Part shown: positions 51,712 through 61,107 of the stretch, piece by piece | How positions within the stretch are numbered: the stretch's first letter is position 1 | How the letters are laid out: the number at the start of each line of letters is the position of its first letter | Source: Cryptosporidium bovis | Lineage: Eukaryota; Apicomplexa; Conoidasida; Eucoccidiorida; Cryptosporidiidae | NCBI GenBank assembly: GCA_009768925.2 | Contig: VHIT02000028.1 | Coordinates: forward strand, 596,001 to 660,000 | DNA length: 64,000 nt | Direction: 5' to 3' | Notes under the pieces: model-generated | The model's database searches: none | Told to the model about the DNA's origin: nothing | What the model saw: only the letters and a program-made list of their open reading frames with translations | Position numbers and translations under genes: made by a program

Positions 51712-54700
51712 TTATTTCTTAATATATTCTTTGTTATTATAGTATTTGTTTTGAAACAAAGACATTTTTGTCCATGGTGAGAGTTTTCCTATATAATTAA
51801 TATATTTTTTATTTAACGTTTTATTATTATATTCAAAAAAAAGTATAGTTGGTTCTTTATAAAGTGGGGAATTGCAGGGAACTCTAATGGAACTAAAAGT
51901 ATTCTTAGTATCGTTTTGTCCTTCATTAAAACAAATATTACTATTCTCATTTTTACAGTAATAAACATCCTTAAAAAAATCAACCTCTTCTTCAAAAACA
52001 AATTTCGAAACATGATTCCATAAATTATTATTTGACTTCTCGTCTCCTTTATAAAGTATTTTGTTATCTAAATTACATTTTACATTACTACTCTCTTCAT
52101 ACATTGAAATAAGTTTTTCCCATAAGTAATTAGCTTCCTCAATTTGTTTTTTATTCTTAATAACTCTAATATTCTGTTTATAGTCCCTTTCTGTATTAAT
52201 CAAATATCTTAAACGCATAATTTTTTCTTCAAGAAAATCATTATGCTCTTTTCTGTCCAAATCTCCATTTAGTATCATCTCTCCCATTACTTCCTCAACA
52301 AAGTCCTCCAAATGATTCATTTTACTAGAAAGTGCATATTTATTTAATTTACTTAACTTGAACAAATTTATGTCTTCATTAAGTGTATTACATGTTATTG
52401 ACAGTAACAATCTGTGTTTATTAATTCCATATACATAACTTATTGAATCTTCCATTGCATATTCTATGTGATTTTTTCCATCATAATGTTTAAATAATTT
52501 GTTTCTCAAGTACTGTTGATTATCGCTATCAACTAATACCTCATTTATTCCCCTAAATCCACATCTTTTAAATGAATTTAATCCGTATCTTTTTACCGTA
52601 AAACTTCCTAATTTTATATTAACATATCTTCTTCCTTTATAGCTGTCATTAAATAATATTCTTGATTTACAATTAAATACGTTCTTTTTTTTCCCCAATA
52701 ATCTCATGCTTCTATTATCTTTTCCAATAAATCCTTTTGAACTATTTGTTCTCTCTGTATTTGCTACCTTATATAAACAGTATTCCATTTTTTCATAGCT
52801 ACTTTTGTTATACATCGCTTTTAAATCTGCTATACAACTTTTGTTGCTTTCATCTTGACTACTTTTGTAAATATTCGTCTTACTAACTTTATTGTTAGTA
52901 ATGTCATCGTTACCAATGTTATTATTACCATCATTACTATTATTATCATTATTACTACTATTATTGTTATTATTATTAATATTACTATCATTATTATCAT
53001 TACTATTACTAACATTATTGCCATCAAGACTATTATTCTCAGTCATTTTATTATTAGTTCCAGTGCTATTCGCACTTATCTCGGCCTTGGATAAGATAAG
53101 TCCCATATTTACATTCTTTACTGGTGAAAATGTATTTGAATTTGCTTTTAAATCAATAACATTTCGTGTACAAATGCTTTTCTTTAATAAAGGTGATGAT
53201 GCGTAAATATTTTTTCCATTTATTTTTGGTTCTATTGGTACTTTGGTTGTTTCTAAAACAAAAGACTCTGTTTTAATGTTTTCTTCCTCTTTATTAATCA
53301 CAGAAAAATTGCTTTCAATACTTTTATCCTCTTTAATCTGCACTTTTTTCAAGTTTAAAAAACTCTTACTCACCAAATTAGGCTTGGCTTTAACACAAGA
53401 ATCAGCTAATTTTGAAATATTTGTTTTCATTGGTATTTTATTTTCGGCTTTTGTCTTATTGAAGATAGTCTTTTTAGCTTCATCCCCAACATCATTGTTG
53501 CCATTCTTTTGAACCACCAAATGACTATCTTTATCCTTTGAAATTACCATTTTCACTCCCTTCTTAGGCAGATTTAACTCTTGTTTATATAATTCTTCCT
53601 TAAATCCAATGTTTGAAACCACACTACTCTGATTCTTAGTAATGACCTTTGAAATGTCACATTTCATATTAAAAATCTTTAACTTACCCGAAAAATTGCC
53701 ATCATTTTTGCTCTTTTCCATTAAAAAAGGCATACTTCTAACACCTGGTAAACTTAAATTCTCATCTCTTATATTGATATCAATCTCATCTGTACCCTTC
53801 CTTACTTCTTTAATGTTATTCAGTACTTTTTGAAGATTATATAAATTATCCCTTTTAATACTAACTCTCACTTTGTTTAGATCTTTCCCACTTAATATCA
53901 AATTTTTCTGCAAATCTATTATTATTCTCGATTTGTTTTCATTTCCAAAATTTATACTCAACTTCTTTATTCTCTCATTTTTCAAACTTAATATGTAATT
54001 TCTGAGAATATCCTCACTTTGTTTTATTTCATCTAACAATATCCTGGCATTTTTTTTCTCAAACCCTTCCCTAAATAGTTTTATCCGTTTCTCACCCTTC
54101 TCAACCCCCCTTTCAGGTGAAATACCTATACAACTGCAAAATAAAACTTTTGGTTCAAAATTAACATTAGAATCTTGCCTTTTATTTATCTTATCGATGC
54201 TCTTTGCTATGACATTATGCCTCCTCAGATACATACTGTTTTCTATTTCCCTTAATTCCCCTTTTATCTTAAATAATATGGAATTAAATATAATGCTTTT
54301 CTTAATATTCAATGCAGCGTTGTCCAGGTTATTTATATATACATTTCTCTCAACAAAATTTGCCCTTTTTGAAATCTGTTTGTACAAATCTGCCTTATTT
54401 TTATCCCCATACGTATTACACTTGGTGGTATTCCCAATAACACCAATTTCATTACAACTATTTACACCACTAATACCATTACTTCTACTGCAAACATTGC
54501 TACTATCTAAATCACTCCTTTTCCTTTGCTCTGCTAACAATAAACTCCTCCCATAAACAACTTCTTTTCTGTTCAATTTTAAACCAAGGTCCAATTCGTT
54601 ATTGCAAGCTGAAATTGTGTCGGCACATTTATTCGCATCTACAATGTTCGTTCTAGCACAATTTCTAGCAAGCAAATAGTCATACTTATGATCTTTCACC

Positions 54701-54807
54701 TCCTCAGCTTCATTCAGCGAGAGAAGCACTGGTTCCTTTGGCGAACAAGAAACCGATTCATTATACAAATTTCTTTTTATTATCATGTTACTTAAAAAAC
54801 TCTGCAT
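51712..54807 (-). CDS. large Lys/Asn-rich orphan, main part
   Basis: 1031 residues from ATG 54807. It is hydrophilic and Lys/Asn/Ser-rich with no signal, membrane segment or recognised domain. An Asn repeat (about residues 590-645) comes from ATT/ATC trinucleotides. The C-terminal 250 residues look more ordered (LLSITCNTLNEDINLFKLSKL, NYLWEKLISMYEES). The frame is open upstream of the ATG through IKDNPPT-type sequence to the hairpin at 54821-54848. It therefore probably continues the gene at 54834-55337, by a 53-nt intron or a lost base (see findings). Confidence 0.8.
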   Translation of the reverse strand: MQSFLSNMIIKRNLYNESVSCSPKEPVLLSLNEAEEVKDHKYDYLLARNCARTNIVDANKCADTISACNNELDLGLKLNRKEVVYGRSLLLAEQRKRSDLDSSNVCSRSNGISGVNSCNEIGVIGNTTKCNTYGDKNKADLYKQISKRANFVERNVYINNLDNAALNIKKSIIFNSILFKIKGELREIENSMYLRRHNVIAKSIDKINKRQDSNVNFEPKVLFCSCIGISPERGVEKGEKRIKLFREGFEKKNARILLDEIKQSEDILRNYILSLKNERIKKLSINFGNENKSRIIIDLQKNLILSGKDLNKVRVSIKRDNLYNLQKVLNNIKEVRKGTDEIDINIRDENLSLPGVRSMPFLMEKSKNDGNFSGKLKIFNMKCDISKVITKNQSSVVSNIGFKEELYKQELNLPKKGVKMVISKDKDSHLVVQKNGNNDVGDEAKKTIFNKTKAENKIPMKTNISKLADSCVKAKPNLVSKSFLNLKKVQIKEDKSIESNFSVINKEEENIKTESFVLETTKVPIEPKINGKNIYASSPLLKKSICTRNVIDLKANSNTFSPVKNVNMGLILSKAEISANSTGTNNKMTENNSLDGNNVSNSNDNNDSNINNNNNNSSNNDNNSNDGNNNIGNDDITNNKVSKTNIYKSSQDESNKSCIADLKAMYNKSSYEKMEYCLYKVANTERTNSSKGFIGKDNRSMRLLGKKKNVFNCKSRILFNDSYKGRRYVNIKLGSFTVKRYGLNSFKRCGFRGINEVLVDSDNQQYLRNKLFKHYDGKNHIEYAMEDSISYVYGINKHRLLLSITCNTLNEDINLFKLSKLNKYALSSKMNHLEDFVEEVMGEMILNGDLDRKEHNDFLEEKIMRLRYLINTERDYKQNIRVIKNKKQIEEANYLWEKLISMYEESSNVKCNLDNKILYKGDEKSNNNLWNHVSKFVFEEEVDFFKDVYYCKNENSNICFNEGQNDTKNTFSSIRVPCNSPLYKEPTILFFEYNNKTLNKKYINYIGKLSPWTKMSLFQNKYYNNKEYIKK
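52889..53040. repeat. ATT/ATC trinucleotide repeat encoding poly-Asn
   Basis: Imperfect triplet repeat inside the orphan gene; the minus-strand reading is AAT/GAT, giving Asn with occasional Ser, Asp and Gly. Confidence 0.85.
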
Positions 54808-54820
54808 TTTAATATTATCT

Positions 54821-54848
54821 GGGGGAGTATTTCTTAAAATACTCCCCC
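54821..54848. repeat. perfect 12-bp hairpin between two reading frames
   Basis: GGGGGAGTATTT and AAATACTCCCCC flank a 4-nt loop that contains the minus-strand stop codon of the upstream frame. Confidence 0.9.
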
Positions 54849-55337
54849 TCCTACAAAATTTAACTTATCCTCATCATTCACTATTGGCAGACTTAATTTT
54901 CTCATCGGAGTATTGTTTTTTCCCGAAAACAATATTGAGTAATCCAACTCTTTCCTTCCCGTATCCACACCTCCGTCTTTACTATTTTTACTAAAATCTA
55001 ATATACCAGTATAATTGTTATTATTATTCTTTCTCAAGTTATTCATCAATTTTTTTGTCTTCAATTTATTTACTACACTGTTTGAAAACTTTTTCAAATG
55101 TACTTTCAATATTGCTATTCGATAAATTAAGTCAATGTATTTTCTTGACTTTATTCTTCTTACTATATTCGTAAGATCCTTATCTATCTTATCTAGTTCT
55201 TTCATCTGTTCTAACATGTTTATCCGATCTCTCGCTCTTATTTTCTCCATCTGAGTCTTATCATAACCCAAGAGACTATCCTTTCCCCCCTCAACTACTC
55301 CCCTTCTTGTTGGAATCACAAGTTTTTCAACTCTCAT
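54834..55337 (-). CDS. orphan, probable 5' part of the 51.7-54.8 kb gene
   Basis: 167 residues. Basic, with a helical region (about 35-110: QMKELDKIDKDLTNIVRRIK, then KLKTKKLMNNL). It ends DEDKLNFVGGGVF at the hairpin. The next frame on the same strand begins 26 bp on. Because the C-terminal tail falls in a hairpin and a G5 run, and a 53-nt GTAGGA...GCAG intron would join both frames in phase, a separate gene seems less likely than the 5' part of one gene of about 1190 residues. No family recognised. Confidence 0.6.
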   Translation of the reverse strand: MRVEKLVIPTRRGVVEGGKDSLLGYDKTQMEKIRARDRINMLEQMKELDKIDKDLTNIVRRIKSRKYIDLIYRIAILKVHLKKFSNSVVNKLKTKKLMNNLRKNNNNNYTGILDFSKNSKDGGVDTGRKELDYSILFSGKNNTPMRKLSLPIVNDEDKLNFVGGGVF

Positions 55338-55964
55338 TTTTTATTTTTGCCATTCACTATTCTAACTATAAGGCACATTTTCTGGTTTAATTTTTTTGTT
55401 TATACTCACACTACAGTCTAAGTAACCCTCTTTGCTTGTATTCACTATCAATCTACCCAACTAATCCGTTTTTTTCGTGCTCCTCTGAAGTTGTCACATA
55501 TGCTGTTAGTACTCCTATATTACGTCATCATTATCTTGTTCAGGCTCCTTTTCTTTTTCGTTATTTCATTTCCACTTTCTTAGCCGTGTATTCCCACCTT
55601 TGCACACTAAATAATCTCAATTTATTGCACTCACAAAATTCCCGCTAAAATGTTATGGCGGTTGACTATCAATTATTAAAAGAAGGTACCGAAGAATGAA
55701 GAAAAGAGGCAAACTTGCAAAAGAAGTTGGATTAGAAAAGTTGGAAAATTTATATAAGTTAAAAACCCTGACTGACTGAAGTCAGGTCCCAGATATCGTA
55801 ATTCGGACTCTTTTTGCGATATATGGGCTTGAGGGGTGATGAGCACCTGAATGGTAGGGCTGACTCTAATTGTGTAACACAAATAGAAAGAAACATTAAA
55901 GATTACTGTCTTATGTGAGGGTGGACTTCAGAATTAGAGTTTCGAGAGTAGAAATAACTTGAAA
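55338..55964. promoter_or_regulatory. divergent spacer with TATA box and structured leader
   Basis: TTCCCGC (55639-55645) and TGGCGG (55656-55661) are E2F-like. TATATAAG (55751-55758) is followed by three stem-forming repeats up to 55940, right before the ATPase start (see next entry). Confidence 0.45.
55760..55945 (+). ncRNA. structured leader or small RNA upstream of the P5 ATPase
   Basis: Stems: CCTGACT/AGTCAGG (55767-55786, 6-nt loop), ATATCG/CGATAT (55793-55822, 18-nt loop) and ACTCTAATT/AATTAGAGT (55863-55871 with 55932-55940). The GC content is higher than in flanks and a TATATAAG sits just upstream. GTGATGA and CTGA boxes occur (about 55836-55864) but too close for a normal C/D snoRNA. 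Could be a 5' UTR or a separate RNA. Confidence 0.35.
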
Positions 55965-58900
55965 ATGCCGTCTTCAGATTGGTGCGAGCCATCGAACACA
56001 ATAATAAGTATAAATTTTGCACTCAATTACCTTAAGATTGTAGGTATTTATTTTATTTTACTAGCAATATGGGGTATTTGCAGAGAAATTTATAATAGAT
56101 ATGTTTGTTTGAAAGATGTAAAAAAAACAACTGGCAGCAACTACAGAGGGTATAGAGACTGTATCTCAGGCAGGTTGCTTAAATATACATATCCTGTTTT
56201 GATTCTTCTATCTCAGATATTTTTATGCATAGTTATTTGGAATGTAATATGTTCATCAGCAGTTAGTGTACAGCCATATTGGAATGAGAGAGCCAAGACA
56301 TATATAGTATTTTACTGTACAGGTCTGACATTGTGTTTGCTAATGCACTTTACTGAGCCGTTTCTAACAACATTTTTTTTAGTTCACGAATCTCTAGATA
56401 AGTGCAAATATATTAAGTCAAAGGGTAGTTGTTTTGGTATTCGTTCCATATTAAACTACATCGGAATAAAAGTGGCTAATGTGCAAAAAGGTGATGATAA
56501 TAATAATGAAAACATAAAGAACAACTATGATTGCAAAATTAATTTGAATTCAAATAAGGTAAATTTCCCACTATTGAGGGTATTTGAAAGTGATAAAAGT
56601 TCCAGATACTTTTGTTATAACCAAGTTACATATACGTACTCAAATTCTGTATCTGATTTTGTGTCTCATAACCAAAATGATTTATTTGATGATATTTTGA
56701 ATAGTATCAACACTAATTCAACATATGAAGGTTTATCTACAAATAAGGTAAAAGAATTACTGTTTAATATCGGGAAAAACAATATAGAATTACAAGTACC
56801 TAATATAATTAACATATTTATAAGGGAGATGTTGCATCCATTTAATATACTAAGATTTGGTTCTTTGTACCAAGGCATATTTCTTAGATTTTACATTTGG
56901 TCCGTGCTTTGGTTTATTGTTATCTTATTTACAACGATTAAAACTCTTAGAATAATAATAAGCAGCCAAAAAAATATAAAAGAGGCACTCAATAATTATA
57001 TTGAAAGATTAGTTACAATTAAAAGAGACGGTTGTATTATGAATGTTCCATCTCATGAGCTTGTTCCTGGAGACCTGATTCTCCTCCCAAATGGATTTAC
57101 AGCTCCCTGCGATATTTATATTGTTTCTGGATGTGCAATAGTGAATGAATCATTTATTACTGGAGAATCAAGTCCTGTTGTTAAAATGCAAATTGAAGTT
57201 GAATCAAGAAAGTCCTACCCTAACAATGGCAGATACTCTTTTTCAAATTCAAATAGTGAATGCGACAAAAAAACTTGTTCTACATTTGATTCAATTAACA
57301 ATCTATTTTTGGACACTTTTGAAAACGATCATTTTAGTTATAGCAGTGAAGGCTCGAATTTAAATATTAGTCACAATCAAAGTCAGTTACTTACACAAAA
57401 ACCTATATACATGGGTACAAAAATAATTAATTCAATATCATCAAATGAGTCAATTAACTCAGCCTTGGGAGTTGTGTATAGAACCGGAATATATTCATCT
57501 CACGGTCAATTGCTTTATAAAACAATAAACATCTATTCAAATATGAACTCTTATTCAATATCTAACATTAAGTATATAAGAAATATTTACATTCTGTGGG
57601 TAGTTATGTTTATTTTAGGTATAGTAATTATAATTTACCAAAATTTCACTTTGGGTTGGAGCACAGGTTCATTCTTTTTTGCAGTAGGGACTTTTATTCA
57701 AATTCTCCCATTGTGGGCTCCAACCTGCGTGCAATTCTCTTTAAGTAAAAGTGTAGAAAGGCTCGAGAACAACCATTTAATGAAAACTTCTTTTCCAATG
57801 GACATTCCAGTTGCTGGGAAAGTTAAGGTTTTGTGTTTAGATAAAACAGGAACTTTAACCTCAAATAAAATGGTTTTTATTGGTATTGTAGACGCAAATA
57901 ACCAGACTAATTTTAGTAAAAATGATATTTTTTCTCCAAATATGGAGAAAACAAGCAAAGATTTTGGAGACCTAGCATCCTCTACTTCGTCTTTATCTTC
58001 TCTGAACTTAAAAAGCATTGTTTCCTTAAATAATGTCGTTAATAATACAGCCGAGTGTGGAAATCATGAATTTAATAAGTTAAATCTCCAGATACAAAAT
58101 GAAAACAACTACGAAACTTCAACAATATCTATAGACGAAGAGGACCCACTTATTAATAAGAAAATAATGGAAACATTTAATCAATCTAAATCAGCAAAGC
58201 ACTTATTGGATCTTCCACCAATAATTGATGTTAATTCTTTAAATATAAACGATATCACCTACATTGGGCTTTGCTGTTGCAATAATTTGATTCCAAATAA
58301 TTCAGAAAATGGTGTTTTATTGTTAGGTAATGACATAGACAAGGCAATATTCTCAAATACATCTGCTAAAATTAAGATACAAAACGAAAAAAGATACATT
58401 TCGTTAAATGAGAACTCAATTCATTCAGACTCTGTAGAAAACGTTAATGAATATCCTTTACAAGTTATAAGAATAAATGAATTTGACTGGAATTACCAAT
58501 GTATGTCCATAGTAGTTCACCATAGAATACTGAATAGGTACTTTGTATTTTGCAAAGGTTCTCTTGAATCCTTGATGGAAATTACGAAGAAACCAGATTT
58601 TTCTTCATTGAACACTTGTTTCGATACCTATAAAGACTCTATTGGTGATTATCAACAGTTTTCATGTAATATAAAGAATAAAAACAACCAAATGATTCAG
58701 AAAAATATTGAATTTAACAAAGAAAATTCAATGGAAAGTTGTAATGGATGGGAGGGTAGTGATAAGGATCTGGTTGATGCTAGAGAGGTTTTGAGTTGCA
58801 CCATGGAAATGGACTTGAAAAGCCCAATGGAAATGAAAATGTCTCATGATATGAAAAATGTTAGATTTAGTAAATTCTTAGATAAAAATAATATTGTTAA

Positions 58901-60758
58901 TGGATACAGTAAACTCGGATATTATGTAATGGGGATGTCATATAAAGAAATAAAAGACCCAGTATTACTCGATGCACTGATTAATAAACCCAGATCAAAT
59001 GTCTCAAGACGAACAATAGAGTCAGATTTAACGATTATCAACTACTTGTTGTTTTACAACAATATTAGACCTTCAACCAGGGAGTTTATAAGTAATGTAA
59101 AATTATCTGGAATAAAGCCTGTTATACTTACAGGAGACTCTCCTTACACGGCTTTATCTGTAGCTCAAAAGTCTGGGATCATTGGCCTTAACTCTAAGAT
59201 TGCAATAGGCGACGTAATTCACCTTAATGGACCAAATAAGGATGTTCTTGTTTGGCATGATTACATTGTTGGACCTACAAAACCAATACCCAACGAGAAA
59301 ATATACAATTCAAGTGAATACAATTCACTTATTGTTACCTCCAAAGCCTTTTTGTATCTTTTAAACAACAAATATGACGAAAAAAATGATTCCAATAATG
59401 ATGGATATTATGAAAATGGTAAATCGATTAAAAAATCAAACAATTCGAATTTAAATAAGTTTCAACATCAAAAAAATGATTCATTTTTATCCTCTACATC
59501 ATCGTCACTGTTGTCATCATCCTCTTCCAAATCAACACTCACATCCTCAATATCTTCTTCATCTTTCTCTCCTATATCGCCGTTATTATTATCCTCATCC
59601 TCTTCATTATTGGATCTTGTTTTTGACAGGATTAAGATATTTGCCAGGTCAAGTCCGGAACATAAAAGACTGGTTGTACAAGAATATAAGAAAAAAAACA
59701 TAGTAACAGGGATGATTGGGGATGGTGTTAATGATCTACCTGCGTTTAAAATGGCCGATATGAGTGTATCTGTCCACGAAAAAATGACAGGTTATCCAAA
59801 ATATTCTATATTAAATGAAAATATGAACAATAATGATGATAATATTAGTAACAATAGTAATCAATATTCATCACCTATGACATTGGCATTTTCTTCGTTC
59901 TCTGTAGAGTCTGACAATATATTAAAAGTAATAGATCTGGTTAAAGAGGGGAGAGCCTCAATGGTAACAACACTGGCTTTATTCATGTTTTTATCTTTCC
60001 AAGGTGTATTCTATTCTATATATAAGAATATTCTATTCACTATGGCTCAAGCTAATCTGCCTGTAATGACATATGTATTCATTGATATTGCATTGGTATT
60101 TCCATCCATATGGTTAATGATATTATGTAAACCAAAAAAATATATAAGATCAATCAGACCAACTAGTAATTTACTTGGTCCCAATGTCATTATTTCCTTT
60201 CTATCTTTACTTATTACAAGTCTATTCTTCTATTCAATTATGATAACACGTCTTCTTAATTCAAGTTGGGTTACCCCTTCTTACGAGCATAATAAAAACA
60301 TTCCTGTTGAAATGTGGTTTCAGCGTCAAGACAATTACGAAGCCTCAACTACTTTTATTTGGATGGGACTACAACTTTCTTCTATTTCTCTAATTCTGTC
60401 TTTTGGTGGAAATTTCAGAGAAAGAGTAACTAGAAACAAATTCTTGATTTTATGGGTATTCATTTGTCATGCTTTTTTGTTATTATTGTGTACAACTGGA
60501 CCAAATGCACTAACTTGCTTATTTAGAGTGAATTGTACTGATTCAATAGACAGACATTTTAACATCAATTTGTTTGGATTCAATATATTCACCATTACCG
60601 GTGGAAAATTTCAAGGATCTAGTCCTCATAATTTATTTCCCTTTAACTGGAAAATTGAATTTATATTCTGGAATTATTCATCAATATTCTTCATGTCCAT
60701 CATTTATTGGTGGATCACTTCCAAAACTTACTCCAAGGTCATTATGAATACCGACTAG
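55965..60758 (+). CDS. P5-type cation/helix-dislocase ATPase, closest to P5A
   Basis: 1597 residues from ATG 55965; the frame opens further only at a TTG. Motifs: actuator TGES (about 399), phosphorylation site DKTGTLT (Asp about 626), TGDS (about 1055) and hinge GDGVND (about 1251). About ten to twelve membrane segments. MDIPVAGKVKVLCLDKTGTLTS is close to the P5A RIPxAGKVxVxxFDKTGTLTS wording; P5A (Spf1/ATP13A1) removes mis-inserted helices from the ER membrane. The M4 segment reads ILPLWAPTCVQFSLS, not PPELPMELS, which is unusual. Large Asn/Ser-rich inserts, including a Ser run at about 1168-1215, explain the length. Reads away from the orphan gene. Confidence 0.85.
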   Translation: MPSSDWCEPSNTIISINFALNYLKIVGIYFILLAIWGICREIYNRYVCLKDVKKTTGSNYRGYRDCISGRLLKYTYPVLILLSQIFLCIVIWNVICSSAVSVQPYWNERAKTYIVFYCTGLTLCLLMHFTEPFLTTFFLVHESLDKCKYIKSKGSCFGIRSILNYIGIKVANVQKGDDNNNENIKNNYDCKINLNSNKVNFPLLRVFESDKSSRYFCYNQVTYTYSNSVSDFVSHNQNDLFDDILNSINTNSTYEGLSTNKVKELLFNIGKNNIELQVPNIINIFIREMLHPFNILRFGSLYQGIFLRFYIWSVLWFIVILFTTIKTLRIIISSQKNIKEALNNYIERLVTIKRDGCIMNVPSHELVPGDLILLPNGFTAPCDIYIVSGCAIVNESFITGESSPVVKMQIEVESRKSYPNNGRYSFSNSNSECDKKTCSTFDSINNLFLDTFENDHFSYSSEGSNLNISHNQSQLLTQKPIYMGTKIINSISSNESINSALGVVYRTGIYSSHGQLLYKTINIYSNMNSYSISNIKYIRNIYILWVVMFILGIVIIIYQNFTLGWSTGSFFFAVGTFIQILPLWAPTCVQFSLSKSVERLENNHLMKTSFPMDIPVAGKVKVLCLDKTGTLTSNKMVFIGIVDANNQTNFSKNDIFSPNMEKTSKDFGDLASSTSSLSSLNLKSIVSLNNVVNNTAECGNHEFNKLNLQIQNENNYETSTISIDEEDPLINKKIMETFNQSKSAKHLLDLPPIIDVNSLNINDITYIGLCCCNNLIPNNSENGVLLLGNDIDKAIFSNTSAKIKIQNEKRYISLNENSIHSDSVENVNEYPLQVIRINEFDWNYQCMSIVVHHRILNRYFVFCKGSLESLMEITKKPDFSSLNTCFDTYKDSIGDYQQFSCNIKNKNNQMIQKNIEFNKENSMESCNGWEGSDKDLVDAREVLSCTMEMDLKSPMEMKMSHDMKNVRFSKFLDKNNIVNGYSKLGYYVMGMSYKEIKDPVLLDALINKPRSNVSRRTIESDLTIINYLLFYNNIRPSTREFISNVKLSGIKPVILTGDSPYTALSVAQKSGIIGLNSKIAIGDVIHLNGPNKDVLVWHDYIVGPTKPIPNEKIYNSSEYNSLIVTSKAFLYLLNNKYDEKNDSNNDGYYENGKSIKKSNNSNLNKFQHQKNDSFLSSTSSSLLSSSSSKSTLTSSISSSSFSPISPLLLSSSSSLLDLVFDRIKIFARSSPEHKRLVVQEYKKKNIVTGMIGDGVNDLPAFKMADMSVSVHEKMTGYPKYSILNENMNNNDDNISNNSNQYSSPMTLAFSSFSVESDNILKVIDLVKEGRASMVTTLALFMFLSFQGVFYSIYKNILFTMAQANLPVMTYVFIDIALVFPSIWLMILCKPKKYIRSIRPTSNLLGPNVIISFLSLLITSLFFYSIMITRLLNSSWVTPSYEHNKNIPVEMWFQRQDNYEASTTFIWMGLQLSSISLILSFGGNFRERVTRNKFLILWVFICHAFLLLLCTTGPNALTCLFRVNCTDSIDRHFNINLFGFNIFTITGGKFQGSSPHNLFPFNWKIEFIFWNYSSIFFMSIIYWWITSKTYSKVIMNTD
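59479..59620. repeat. TCA/TCC repeat encoding poly-Ser
   Basis: Low-complexity triplets inside the P5 ATPase, in the large cytoplasmic loop between TGDS and GDGVND. Confidence 0.85.
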
Positions 60759-61107
60759 ATATCCGTTGTTTAAAGGAAAGAGCTATTGAATCATTCAAGA
60801 ATATATTAAATAAATGCCTCATTATCATAAAGAAAATGGAATAACCAATGTCCATGAATAGACAATACCAAAAGAGACTATATTGAAAAAAAATAAAACT
60901 ATTCAAAGAATACAACAATCAAAAATAACTCCGAATCAGAGACCTGACTATCGCGTTGACAATACAAGACAGAAGTAAAATTACAGATCATTTGTTGTCA
61001 TATTTGCGTTCTAGACTTTTTGATTAAAGGTTTTAATCTTATTTACATGTGCATGCATAATTTTTATCTAGCACCAGGCGCCAGTATTCTTTTTGGTGTC
61101 AAAAATA
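60759..61107. other. convergent 3' flanks
   Basis: 349 bp. Contains TGCATGCA (61050-61057) and AGGCGCCAG (61076-61084). No gene. Confidence 0.45.

Noticed and set aside
54821-54848. Programmed -1 frameshift at the G5 run and hairpin
   Set aside because: The heptamer in frame is A GGG GGA, which does not fit the X-XXY-YYZ rule. A normal stimulatory stem would lie after the slippery site, whereas this stem overlaps it.
55836-55864. C/D box snoRNA (GTGATGA and CTGA boxes)
   Set aside because: The boxes are only about 20 nt apart and no terminal stem encloses them.
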